From positions 12,763,860 to 12,827,859 of the forward strand of contig CM061130.1 of assembly GCA_030789695.1 (NCBI GenBank): a stretch of 64,000 nt of DNA. The letters are read 5' to 3'. Below the pieces are notes generated by a model that searched no databases, was not told the origin of the DNA, and worked only from the letters and a program-made list of their open reading frames with translations. Positions 34,312 through 46,566 of the stretch are shown in pieces. The position numbers were made by a program, and so were the translations under genes. Origin of the DNA: Scilla litardierei. Its lineage: Eukaryota > Streptophyta > Magnoliopsida > Asparagales > Asparagaceae. Positions within the stretch are counted from its first letter, which is position 1. The number at the start of each line of letters is the position of its first letter.

Positions 34312-36756
34312 TTCTCCCCTTTTGATAATGACAAACCAAATATAAAAAAACAAATAATTGTGTGTTAAATATACTTACTACCGCTGCAATGATGCCAATC
34401 AAGTTAATATCAATAATCAATAGCATTATTCAGCAGTTAATAGTGTGTGTATCATATGAGGTTGTGTATATATCGCATGAATGACCAGAAATAACATGCA
34501 TACACAATATAAATCATGTAGGTGATACACATCATAAACATGAGCATGATTACCAACATATATATAATGTAATCCATACAAACTAAGGTAATCACCAATG
34601 CTCCCCCCGAATCATATACATGAACGATCATAGTTAAAGTCTATATGATTCAAGTTATTGTTTAACACTCAACAATTAATAAGCACATCCTTTGTTTATT
34701 TCTCTCCCCCTTTGTCATAAACAAAAAAAACCATGTGGGCATATAAACAACAAATGCAACAATAGAGTGGAAAACAAACAAAAAGGTATATCAATTGTAA
34801 AGTTCTCTAATGTAAAGTTATCTATTGAAAACAGGATATCAAAATAAAGATATCAATTGCAAGAGCACATATCCAACAACAACTCAACCACTCTCAATTA
34901 TCACAAAAAAATAAGCAATAATCATATGCGATAAAAGATTACAATAGATACTAATTGTAAAGAGTAGTGTGTGCAGTGTAAGAAAAGTGATAATGCAAAA
35001 ATCATGACATCACTTGTGAAAGAAAAACAAGTGATCAAATAGTGTCAAATACCCAAACAAACTCTATTATCACAAAATTTATAACATTAAGCATAATGTG
35101 ATAGATTGTCCTGTGAAACCAATTGTATACTTGGCAAGATATATTAAGCATTTTTAGTGCTTGGAAAACAATTCTATGTTTTCATACAAGCAAATCTATT
35201 TACTCAATATAATCGTCGAGCGATGAAGTAAACAAACATGTTTTCATACACATTGTGATCAATATAATCAATACCAATTGTAATCATCCTCAATTTAATC
35301 AATATGTTTTCATACACATGGTTACTATAAAAATTCTTAACCTTGTGTACAAAGTTATGTTATAATATAATAACACAAATTAAGTATAATGGCATGTGAT
35401 ATCAATTGTAGGCATACCAAATCATCTCCAAAAATATCACAGCAAAACTCCACAAAGCATCTCCAAAAATAAGCATTATCAGTGAAGAGTGCGATGTGGG
35501 GTGACAAGGTGATACAATGAAAATGAAAATCGACTATCTATATCACGCAAAAGTGTTATGCCAAAATAAAGATAGTAAGTTCATAAAACGCATGGCATAC
35601 ACAATTCTAGCACCCTAGGAAACTAATTGAAACAATGTTCAAAAGAACCATAGTACTAGCATGCATTCCAAAATAGATACTCACAAGATGAGTCAATGAT
35701 AAGCATGGAATGCCATGAGCATGTAAAGATGATATCCAATATTAATAGTCTAACAATTGTAAATATGATACCAAATGTAAATATGATATGTAGATATGAT
35801 ACCAAATGTAGTCTAACAAAGTATGCAAAGCAGGCACATAATGTCAAGATCATGATATCGCTTGAGAAGGAAACCAAGTGAACAAATAGAGACATGATTT
35901 CATCCTAGCTCAATTATCACAAAGAATTCAACATGAAGCATAATGTGACAAAGCATCTTTTGAGCAAAGGCATGAAGATAGTCTACGTTAAAAGTCACAA
36001 GGTAGGATATAAACGAATAAAGTTATCATGAACATCGCATGCATGCATACCAATTGTGCGAATAGAATAAAAAAACTTATGTAAGCACAATATAATCGGA
36101 TGTAGCATCAAAGAAGTCATAGTGCATCAAGATATATTCAAGGAAGAATATCTATGACAGAATATACATATCATCAAACACAATATAAAGCTTATGTGAT
36201 CGTGTATAGCACAAGTTATCTCTAACATCTCATCAAAAATAGCATAAAATATGAGCATGAGATGGGAGATGACAAAGTGAGAAATATAGCTTGAAGATCA
36301 CTTAACTAATATGAATGAATGTTATGTCACTTGTGTAAATATCATACATGAGAGATTTATCTATAGACATGAAAGATTTCTTGAATAAAATTATAGCTAA
36401 ACATCAGTCATGAAGTAATTAAAATGACAAGTAACATACAATGAACAAATTTTCAATGAAGTTTAAGATCAATATACTTAATACAATCTAATAAACAAGC
36501 AAGCATGTCATACACATCAGTTATCATATCCATAACATGTAACAATCTTCACACAGAAGCATGCATGTGAGGAATGCGATTTGTAATGACAACGTGTTCC
36601 AAAGATATGAACATCAATAAACAACTAACCAATTCATTATATGAATGTTATAGCTACCATGATACATGAGTCGTAATAAGACATATATGACATACATGAA
36701 CATGGCAGTCACATAAACAAACAATCTCCATGAGGGTGTGACAAGAATGAGCTAAT

Positions 36757-37488
36757 GAAGAAGTACGCTATATTACACAAATCCAATATATTAAAATACC
36801 AATTGTAAACATGGTAGTCAAAACCAATATATTAAAATACCAATTGTACAAAACACATACTTACAACAATTTAGCTCTCCCTATATGTGTGCATCTCCAA
36901 TGCACCATCCTTTCCTTTGAATTGATCCATCATTTGTAAATCAAGGAGTGTGTATTGTAGGGATCTTGCACAACAATCTGACAATACAACAATTGGTGGT
37001 ATCCAAAAACTTTTTGGATCCAATAGGTTAAGGAACAAAAACAAGTAGTCCAATAACCAATCATTTACCAATTGTAAATAACCCTCATCAATAGAGATGC
37101 ATGACATGCATTGATATGAGTTATTATAATCATGAAAATCATACATATCAGGAATTAACAATTCTCAATCATTAGAAATTAGATACACCTATACTTGTAA
37201 TTCCTATGCATATGATTTAGTAAAATACATTATACAAGCAATCATCATTATGAATACACACATCTAATACAAAAGTGTGTGCACGAAAGATTCCTCGTTC
37301 AATATGCATATGTGCACAAAATAAACATTCACGGCTCAACACATATTGAAGGAAGGCAAGAAAAGTAATACCACAAAGAGTGTGCATGAAAAGCATAAAG
37401 TATTAATTTTCAAAACCAAATTTCTCTTTCCCTTTGGCATATCAACAAGATAGGAAGATGCAAATAAATCACCAAGAGTCAGAGAAAT
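36757..37488. other. Module present only in Y interior B
   Basis: Interior A passes directly from the sequence before 36757 to that after 37488. The module includes a 200-bp stretch (36860-37060, with ATCCAAAAACTTTTTGGATCC, a perfect-looking inverted repeat) similar to 37755-37935. It may be ancestral sequence lost from A or a duplication gained by B. Confidence 0.7.
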
Positions 37489-37664
37489 CAAGTAATCTAT
37501 ATGCACAACATAATATGAGAGAAATGTAATGGCATATAATGATGTTGGGGGTAGTGGACGAACTCAACTAATCTGATACCAAATGTAATGTCCTGATAGC
37601 AATCAAACATGTCATACTCCCTCAAAATCATACAAACTATGCAAACTTGGGAGTAGCGGACAAA

Positions 37665-37666
<2 letters not shown>

Positions 37667-37728
<62 letters not shown>
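37667..37728. repeat. (CA)n microsatellite, 31 units
   Basis: Uninterrupted CA run of 62 bp at the position of the (AT)n run of interior A. Confidence 0.97.
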
Positions 37729-37730
<2 letters not shown>

Positions 37731-38371
37731 GGTACAAAAAGTAAGAATATACTTACAACATTAAGCTCCCCCTACTTTGGTGCATCACTTAAGCACCAAC
37801 ACCTCCATTTGAATGAAAATATTTGCAAATCAATGAGTTGGTAGGGTTGGTATCCCAATGTGGATTGAACCTAGAAAACATAATTTTGGTATCCAAAAAC
37901 CTTTTTGGATCCTATGGGTTAGTCAACAAGTTTAACAAACTAAATTCAAATTAATATAACCCATATCTTAGTGTAATCATACACAATATTAATGAAACAT
38001 GTAATCATGTTACAAGATGAATATTTAACCAAATACATGCATATACCAATTATACCAAAAAAAAGTATATATATATATTATAATCCAAACGCATGACATG
38101 TATCACATGTAACAAAACATGAATATGAGCCAACGCATGTGTTGCAAGAAGAAATATTAAATATTCTAAATATGAAAATCATAAACACAATGATTTACAA
38201 ATAATCATGCAATGGAAATTAAATTCAATATGAATTTACGTTTCTAATCACACATGAGCATGTAAGGCCAAAATGCAAACAAAAGAATAAATCAATTCTT
38301 AACACAAATTCTTTGGTACCCATAAAATGAATATAAACTTATGGTACCAAGCAATGAAGGGTCAACGAAAA

Positions 38372-39880
38372 CTAACCCTTCGGAAACCAAGTCCAAGAGG
38401 ACCGTGATTTCCCAACATTATCACCATTCATAATAATATCATTAATATAAGATTGCACATACATATCCTTAGCATGAATGCTAGTGTTCTTAGGACCCCA
38501 AATAGTGTATGATTTCGGAATCCTCTTCCTAGTGGTTGCATGCACAAAAGGTTGATTTCTACGTGGTGCATGTGGCCTAGGAGCATGAGATCTAGCAAGA
38601 GCATGAGGAACATTGTGTTGTGCAAAAGCATGATGATGGGCAAATGATCCATGGTGTGGTGTTGCATACATACGTGGATGAATATGAGGTGTGTATACAT
38701 GAGGATGATCATGAGAATAAGCATTCACATGTGGATGTGATGTGTGATCATAAGCATGTGAAGGTGCATGAGCATGAGTATGTGCATGAGAGTGTCTCAA
38801 ATGAGTGTTTGTACCTGCTCGTGGGTGTGAAACATAGAAACCATCATTAGTAGAAATGTGAGGAGTGGATGCATTCCTACGTGTATTGGTGTACATGAAA
38901 GTATGTCCCTTCCTTTGATGTCCACCCAAAGTGGGTTTCTTTCCAAAGGAGGGAGGAATAGGAGTGGTGGTTTCCTTAGTAGTAGAACTACCCAAGTTGT
39001 TATAGACACCACTCGTGGATGCACCGGAGGATGGCCTCACTAAATCTATAGTTGCTTCACTACAGGAGGTGCGTGCATTCAAGATGGATGCATGTGTGGT
39101 GAGCTCGTGCACTTGATATTTGAGATTCTCATTCTCAATGCCCAAACAAGTGTTTTGAGATTGAAGATTTTCAATCTCAAGATCGTTACTATCCACAATA
39201 GAAACACGATCAAGTTGAGATTTGAGGGACTCCACCTCATTTCTCAACATGCCATTTTGAGTAAGCAAACTTGCTTTCTCAATAGCGAGTGTCTCAACAA
39301 TGGTGTCATTGTTAGAGGTGCTACATGAAGATGTGTTAGGGAGACTAGCAATTTTATTCTTAGCATCACAATATTTATGCATAAGCTTTTGATATTTATC
39401 AAATAATTGCTTAAGTTCAATTTTAAGATCATCCACTGTTACCTCTTCACCGTCGATATCGCTTTCACTTGAATCGCTTGATTCGTCACTAGAGTCGTCC
39501 TCTCGTGCCATCAAGCCTATGAGTGAATCTCTTTCATCATTGGAGGAAGAACACTCCGAGGTGGACTCTTCTTGCTCCGCTAGCATGTGCCATATTTGAT
39601 ATGTCGTTGTTGCCTTGGACACACGCATAAGGATATCATAAGTTAAAAAATCAAACAAGATATTCATTACCTCATCATGTTTCTCCACCAATTCTTTTTG
39701 CTCATTTGTCCACTTATGTTCGGGAGTGGTAGGTGCACGAAAGGGCTTCTCCACAATCTTCCAACAATCCTCATCGATGGATTGAATATAGGCCTTCATC
39801 TTTACACTCCAAATTTGATAGTTGGGCCCAAGGAGATATGAAGGAAAAGGACTTCGGTTAATGTTGTTGTTGGTTGCCAT
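38372..39880 (-). CDS. gag: Y Gag (Copia-type, His-rich, no zinc knuckle), intact
   Basis: A 502-residue ORF starting at ATG 39880, 25 bases after the LTR. Residues 1-110 form a Copia Gag N-terminal domain (LLGPNYQIWSVKMKAYIQSI, WHMLAEQEES). Residues about 120-160 are acidic and Ser-rich (DDSSDESSDSSESD). A coiled coil follows to about residue 280 (leucine-spaced repeats such as EVESLKSQLDRV). Instead of a CCHC knuckle there is a His-rich stretch of about 90 residues with about 25 His (HSHAHTHAHAPSHAYDH). The C-terminus has KSYTIWGPKN and ends in FPKG. It probably packages Y RNA into particles with enzymes supplied by another Copia element. The His-rich part could bind metal or RNA; that is inference. 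Confidence 0.85.
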   Translation of the reverse strand: MATNNNINRSPFPSYLLGPNYQIWSVKMKAYIQSIDEDCWKIVEKPFRAPTTPEHKWTNEQKELVEKHDEVMNILFDFLTYDILMRVSKATTTYQIWHMLAEQEESTSECSSSNDERDSLIGLMAREDDSSDESSDSSESDIDGEEVTVDDLKIELKQLFDKYQKLMHKYCDAKNKIASLPNTSSCSTSNNDTIVETLAIEKASLLTQNGMLRNEVESLKSQLDRVSIVDSNDLEIENLQSQNTCLGIENENLKYQVHELTTHASILNARTSCSEATIDLVRPSSGASTSGVYNNLGSSTTKETTTPIPPSFGKKPTLGGHQRKGHTFMYTNTRRNASTPHISTNDGFYVSHPRAGTNTHLRHSHAHTHAHAPSHAYDHTSHPHVNAYSHDHPHVYTPHIHPRMYATPHHGSFAHHHAFAQHNVPHALARSHAPRPHAPRRNQPFVHATTRKRIPKSYTIWGPKNTSIHAKDMYVQSYINDIIMNGDNVGKSRSSWTWFPKG

Positions 39881-39892
39881 AGCTATAACCTT

Positions 39893-39904
39893 GCTCTGAT
39901 ACCA
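39893..39904 (-). other. Y primer-binding site (initiator Met tRNA), interior B
   Basis: GCTCTGATACCA on the + strand is the exact complement of the TGGTATCAGAGC PBS, two bases from LTR 3. Interior A has one mismatch (32155-32166). Confidence 0.9.
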
Positions 39905-39906
39905 AT

Positions 39907-42049
39907 TGTAGTGACCTTGTGCTATGAGGAATAAACACTAGTGGGGGTGAATAGTGTTTTATAGAATTATAAGGAATTTACGCCAAATAAAACCCTAATT
40001 AACCAACAAATGCGGAATACAAAAAGTGAACAACAACACAAGGAATAATGCAATGCAAACATGCAATCTACCCTGGTTCGGTGCCACCCAAGTCTCCCCG
40101 ACTTGTTACCGGTGCCTTACTCCAGTAACACCCGGATCCCCTCCGGATACTCTAGCAAACCGCTAAAAATTTCCTTTAGCCCACTTGCAGAAACCCCATA
40201 AGTGCAATCGACCTACAATCGATGTCCGTGTATCCCACAACCTGGGAACACGCACAAGCCTTAATCCCACAACTTGGGACTAAGCACACTCTCACAACCC
40301 GAGAGCAAAACGAAATCTTGACTCCCACAACTTGGAATCAAGCCAATCCTCTCACCACCGTGAGTATACAACAAATATGAAGTATAAAGAATGAAATATA
40401 AAAATTCTTACCACAAAATCCTATGCCTTGAGAAATACTTACCAATTTAGGGCAAGAATGGATTTTGAGGAAGATGAGATCACCAAACCCTAGCTCCACC
40501 AAGATGAGCAGTAATAGATGGCTAGGGAGGAGTTGGTGACTTGGATTCAAGCTCTTAGCTTGAGATGCTCACAAGGAATGAGAATCTCTCTTGAGGAATT
40601 GGGCTCAAAGAATAAGGGAGAGATTCTTGTGAGATGAGAGAGCTTGGAATAGGAGTTGAATGGCTCTCTTCAAAGATGTGAAAATGTCTCTAATTTCAGC
40701 CTTGGATCCCTGGTTAGAAGCACTCAAACTTATATAGGGAAGAGAGAAAACAGTCACAAAATTCGTGGCATTAAATGCTCCAACGGCTCTATTCTAAAGC
40801 TGCTTAATCGGTCTAAGAAGGATCACTGACCGATTAGTTTTGCAACTAGTCGGTCGGTGAACCTTCTTGGACCGACTAGATGGTTGACAGAGAAGATGGT
40901 GAAATCATGGGTAAGAACTAGTCGGTCTAAGAAGGATCATCAACCGACTAAATTGACAACTAGTCGGTCAGTGAACCTTCTTGGACCGACTAGGTTGACT
41001 TTTAATGCATTAACCATCCTTCATGAACCAACTAACTGGTCAACAGTACAAAGGTCGAATTTCACAAGGAAAACTAGTCGGTCTGAGAAGAGACACCAAC
41101 CGACTAGATCGTCATTTAGTCGGTCGGTGAACCTTCTTAGACCGACTAATTGGTCAACAAATGGTCTAGAATTGATTAGGATAACCAGTCGGCCTGAGAA
41201 GGATTTCCAACCGACTAAATCGTCATCTAGTCGGTCGGTGAACCTTCTTGGACCGACTAATTGACCAACAGTGAATGGGCTGAATCAAGCAAGGATATCT
41301 AGTCGGTTCAAGAAGGATTCCCAACCGATTATATCGTCATCTAGTCGGTTGGTTCTTCTTCTTAAACCAACTAAGATGCATATGAAGCCTTGAAATGAAA
41401 CGATAGGCTACGGGAAATTTTCTAATGGCTTCTAAGGCAATCCTAGAGATACGATATGAAAGTTATGAAGATTTCTAGGAAAGTACTACTCAAGGCTTAA
41501 CATTCTACTAAACCAAAGCTAGAAGACAATATAAATAACATGACGAACCGTCTTCGAAGGTTCAACATGGAGAATCCGAATCCCTTGACTTCATGAATAC
41601 TCCTTGAGCTTCAACAAAGCTCCAGGCACAACGATCACACGTTCTGAGGAAGTCTTGGGACGTCGCTTGAGATGAACAAATGGTACTTTGGCGATGATCT
41701 CCATAATTCTTCAATGTCTTTAGTCTTTTAGTTGAATGACTTGAATATCTTCAACGTCATAGTCTTCGAAGCTTTTGACTCATCCATTCCTTTCTTCTCT
41801 TTGGATTGAATCTCCATTCATTTGTTGATGCCATTGTCTTGAGGTTTGAAGTAGCCGTTGAGTTCTTCAAGCCAATGTTTCACCTTTGTTGATCTACCAA
41901 GTCCTCCGCTTGAATCAACATGTGTAGTCACTTTTGATCTTCTAGAATCTGATTGGTGACTTTATAGCTAACTGCAATCACAAGAGTTAGTCACAATGAT
42001 TTGTGATTGATCATCATCAAAATCACGGAGGAGAGTCCAATACTCAACA
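39907..42049 (-). mobile_element. Y LTR 3 (rightmost)
   Basis: + strand ends TGTAGTGACC and ATACTCAACA, followed by TSD GTAAC. - strand TATA box at 40729-40738; palindrome array 40804-41378. For leftward transcription this is the 5' LTR of the array. Confidence 0.92.
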
Positions 42050-42054
42050 GTAAC
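42050..42054. repeat. Right target site duplication of Y (GTAAC)
   Basis: Identical to 24506-24510. Confidence 0.9.
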
Positions 42055-43956
42055 CTCCTTTGCTGGCAGTTAGAATGATTTTTCATAAGTTGAACTATCT
42101 ACCCACTTCATCACCTTTTCTTTAGTTGATGATGGCACACATATAAATGATAGGCTTCCTTTAATGGACCATGATCTGGTCAATGTGCTTGGCTAAGTTT
42201 GTTGGATCACCCTAGAGAGATTGGGGGTAAGTGATCCTGGCTTAGTCACTTCCCTGGCCGTGTCCACTGGACCGCAAGGACGTGAATCATGATTATGTAA
42301 TGACATCGATCTTCATCACTATCACCCTTCATTTAGCTTGATGACTTTTCGATTGACCTTCTTAGAATCTTTCTACTTTTAGTTCGCCTAAACTCTAGCT
42401 ACGTTTATTTTAAGGAGGGTAGCATTCGATTTTCGATCACCAGAAGTCTGAGTTCGACAACAGAAGCGAATCGAAGGACACTCAGAAGTATTGGGGGATG
42501 TTGCTAGAAAATTTGAGACGAGCCAAACATGACATGCAAATGTAGGCTGTTGCGTCTTGAGCTCGTGTTCCTCTTCTAGCCCCTACTTTCATCTTGTACC
42601 TGATTTTTCCATGGGTTTGAAATCCTTTCCCATCTACCACCTCCCCCCTCTTTATTTCTTTTGTCTGCTTCCCCTCCTCGATCCCCATCCCACCTAACCC
42701 TACCCTACCCTAACACCGACTTTTGGTGCCCCCCTTTTTAAAAACCCCCTCCTCTCCTTCCTCCCCAAGCCACCCCGTGGCTTCCCCTTTCGCTCCGACA
42801 TCACCCACTCCTCCTCCCGGCCTCTTCCTTAAGCGAGCTCGACACATCTCACCCGAAGATCCGCCAGCTCCACTGCTCCACCCCATCTCGAAGGCCCCCG
42901 CCATGGATCGACAGCCAGTCGCAGCCCTCGCCGCCTTGGATCGACAGCCGTCGATGGCCCATCAACGACTTTAGGGATTGTTGGGCTTAGCGATAGCCCT
43001 CGTCGTCACCCTCGTTGTTGCCGTGTGGTTGAGTTCTTGGGAATTCACCGTTCTTGGTATTCTTTGGAGCTCCTTTTTCTTGTTCTTCCCTCTTGAGATG
43101 CCTCGCTTCGATTCCTTCTTAGGGCCGCTCCTTCGTGTTTGTGGGTTCGTGAGTTTTTGGTCGTTGAATTGCTTAGGGCTGATGGTGATAACCGTAGATG
43201 TCGACCAATGGTGTTGGCAAGGAGCATCATTGGGGATGAGTATTGGCTTGCTTTTGGCCTTAGGTGTTGAAGTTGGATGTCAGTCTTGTGCTCGGATTTG
43301 GGAGACGGCTAGGATGTTGGTTTCTTGTTGGATGTTGTGGAGATTGCTGGAAGAAGTGGTAGCGATGATCTTGACCCTTGAGAATTGGCCTTATATTTGC
43401 CTTTTAGTGTCGATCTGGATATGGGCTTGTAATTTGGTAGCATGACAGATGAAGTCCTTTGTGTTCGGCTAGTTAAGTTGTAACAGCGCGGATGCTTTTG
43501 GATTAGTCCTCACGCTTTTGTATGCTATGGCAATGATTTACATGATTAAGACCATGTAGTCATCATTAACATGAGTTGAAAATTTTAAACTTTATGGTCA
43601 TCCGTTTTATGTGGTTTAAATAGCTTACTACTGACTTTTCACCTCAGGTTCCAAGTTCGAACAGATGTTGTCATCATAATAGTCCTCATTTTCATGTGAT
43701 GTTATTTTCCCATATTAATTTTGGGCTACTTAAGAAGTCAGAGTGACTATTGTGATGATACTGGTAGTGTATTCAAATATAACATCTCTTGTTTTCTTGA
43801 TACTATGATATCACATTATATTTCATTTACAACCTGATTTACTACATTACCATCTTTTCTATCAATTATTTGCTTGAGCTTCTTCATAATATCAATTGTT
43901 TGTTTCAAAAAGATTTTTAAATTCCGAGGGCGGAATTATTTTTAAGGAGGGTAGAA
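42055..43956 (+). mobile_element. Element X interior, main part
   Basis: Resumes the X interior after Y. 42132-42300 resembles, in reverse complement, 51890-52072 of Z. A second purine tract (TTTTAAGGAGGGTAGC) lies at about 42409-42424. 42560-43390 looks gene-like in composition: CT-rich stretches, TTTTTAAAAACCCC at about 42733, a short ATG frame at 42903 (MDRQPVAALAALDRQ) closed after 23 codons, and a hydrophobic frame (42978-43445) that has a TTG start. I recognise no protein. 43394-43956 is duplicated at 1-563. It ends with the PPT AAGGAGGGTAGAA. Confidence 0.6.
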
Positions 43957-46221
43957 TGAAACGGCATGTTTTCATCAACACAACTATTTACGTGTTTAAC
44001 CTTTTTTCAAATTTTTTTAAAAACTATTTTGTAATGGTCTGTCAGGAGTTTTACTGATTTCAAAAATTTCTTACAAAAATATTTTGAAGTACCAGACTAG
44101 TTATGGAGTATTTTAGTAAGATCGGATTTCATCAAATACCTCTAAAAGATCTGATAAAAATTCGTTTTCAGTTATTACCGTTTTGACTTAATGAATTTAT
44201 TTTCTATTAAAACATCTCCAAAATGCTTTCAAACTTATATAGTAGCATCATATGATCATTTAGGGCTCCCCACATTAATTTCTTAATTTTCTGACATCGT
44301 TTCGACCTCGAACCCGCTAACCCGCTTCCAAAATGTTTTGGCCTAAAACTAGTATTTCCATAGCTCAAACCCTGAAACGGTCTTCGTATTCACGATCCTC
44401 GCAATGATACGAACCCGTAGGTATGTTCTCGTAATTTTTCGGACACGTTTACTAGTAGGGGCAAAATCGTAATTTTGTTACAATTTTTCACTAATGACTT
44501 TTTAACCTCCCTTAATTACCTTAACTACCCCCTAATAACCTTAATTAACTTGCCCTACCTAACCCCATTCCTTACCAGTGGGCATCCATGCATCTCCAAC
44601 AACCCCATACACGTTTCCACGTGTTTGCTTTGTTTCCCAAGCTAATACAACCAGCCTACCTACCCCATTAATTTTATTGACTATTATAATTAAATTATTA
44701 ACCTATATAAACCCCCCAGGCACAACACCCATACACTCAACCTCTCTCTATCTCTTGATCTCTCCCGCTCTCGTTCTCATCTCCCTTCCCTCTCTCTCTC
44801 TCAATCTCTCCCTCACCCCGCCCTCCGGTGGGTGACCGTCGCCGCCACCGTCCTCCGGCACTCAACGCCCGTCATCACGCTTCCCTCGACATGCGCACAG
44901 CTCCACCTTCCGTCCGACAGTGCCTCACCACCGTCCCCACGCCGCTGCAAGCTCCGCTCCGACCACCCACATGCACCGTCGCTTCCAGCGGCCTCCTCCG
45001 CACGCTGCACCGCCCTACGTCGAGAGCCCCACGACCGTCGCCTCCCTCCGACAGCTCCGCCCTCCTCCGACTCCCTCCCGCTGCTACTTCCCCAAAACGA
45101 TGTCGCCCAAGACAACAACGCCGCCACTTCTCCTCCGCTGTGCATCCCCCTCCTCCGCTCGTCGCCGTCCCCGTCAGCCCCGCCGGCGAAGCCCCCGCAT
45201 CCGAAGCCCCCCATGCATGAAGAACGGAGGAGAACGATGAAGCACATTTAATCACAATGGCATTCTCGTAAATTCAAAGTATTTTCGTATTTTTAATTAA
45301 TTAATTGATTAATAAATGGATATTATGGTTTTAAATCCATAACTTAAAATATAAGGGTCAGAAAAATGTGAGACTAGCTCTAGAAAATCGGAAATAATAT
45401 TCTGGATCCAATGGCGCTGATTTTATCTCGATCAGACGCTTAGTTTTTCCAGAATTAATTTTTAAGCCTAAATATTAAATACATTATTTTCTTTTAAAAA
45501 TACGTAACTTGTTATTTTCACGTACACTAACATGTGAGAAAAATATTTGTTATAGTACTCTTCGAGATGGTCATTTTAACAGCTCATTTGCAATTTTCTG
45601 ATGCGGATTGCATCCAAAATAAATTATTGAATAAATACGTTACTAATTGAAAAATAGTTTTTAAATTATTTTTGAGCTTTTAAAAATTCTAAAAATTAAT
45701 ATAAGCTTCAGAAAAATATTTGCTCTTGCAGTAAAACTATTTTTATCATATATAGCCTATATAAAAATTTAGAATGCTTTTCATCACCGTTGTAATCAGT
45801 TTAAAAATCAAAACGATCAGGTTAATAAATAGAAAGGGTGTATTCTTTAACCAATTGTTTCTTGTGTTTGCATGTACCAATTTTCGTGCACCAGCATCTT
45901 TATAACGCCGATCTCGATCATAAGTCACTCTAATTCTAGTTTTAGAAGTTAAGCTAGTGTAAAAACATGAATTTAGGATGCTTATAAATAGTCTCGGAAC
46001 AACCATTGATTCTAACTAACTTCAAATGAGTTTCTTCTGTTGCACGTAAACTTATAACTCTCGTTTACACTTGTCTACCATGTTTTGATGCTCATCACTT
46101 GCAAAACTATGCATACACTTTGTATACACTTGTAGAACGATTGCTTATGAACACATCACCTGCTGCATGCTATTTACCACTCAGTAAATGCTAACGAATT
46201 ATCGTAAGAAATGTCATGTGT

Positions 46222-46281
46222 GGAACATCTTGTGGAACTTCTTGTGGAATATCTTGTGGAATATCTTGTGGAACATCATGT
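46222..46281 (+). repeat. 12-bp tandem repeat in X LTR copy 3 (~5 units)
   Basis: Five units of GGAACATCTTGT type against about 11 in copy 2 (23209-23340). Confidence 0.88.
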
Positions 46282-46566
46282 AAGGAACATGTACTAGATT
46301 CACATGACACATCACTAGGGTTTGGGGTAACTCACAGTTTGTGAAAGTGCGGGAGTGACTAGAGTTCAATCTACATGTCTAGCCTTCTGGGTTTCGGTTC
46401 GGCAAACATATATGTTGCTCCCCAGCATCATGTCAGCTGCCTGGGTTTTCGGCATTCGTATGGGTCGCGCCCAGGCAAGAGATAAACTCAATGGTCACAT
46501 ATTGTACTCTCCGACTGGAGTCACATAGTTTAAATATAGCTCGCGCGATCACCTCTACTTTACGCA

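Larger units (their letters stand above)
34312..39906 (-). mobile_element. Y interior B
   Basis: Runs leftward from a perfect initiator-Met PBS (GCTCTGATACCA on +, 39893-39904) through an intact gag to the PPT at about 34312-34325. 34330-38370 is AT-rich and non-coding. It holds a 730-bp module absent from A (36757-37488), part of which (36860-37060) is a diverged copy of 37755-37935, and a (CA)n run. No protease, integrase or RT is found in any frame. Confidence 0.88.
24511..42049 (-). mobile_element. Element Y: three-LTR tandem array of a gag-only Copia-type element
   Basis: LTRs at 24511-26656, 32169-34311 and 39907-42049 (2143-2146 bp) alternate with interiors 26657-32168 and 34312-39906. 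Read on the - strand the LTR is TGTTGAGTATTGG...GGTCACTACA, followed by an initiator-Met PBS and a Gag ORF. A PPT (CAAAAAGGGGAGAA) lies at the other end. One TSD pair (GTAAC) brackets the whole array. Only Gag is encoded, so the element is non-autonomous. It sits in the X interior. Confidence 0.92.

Noticed and set aside
42978..43445. Hydrophobic 155-codon frame in the X interior, membrane-protein-like
   Set aside because: It starts with TTG, its Leu/Val/Trp richness follows from T/G-rich intron-like sequence, and no family is recognised.
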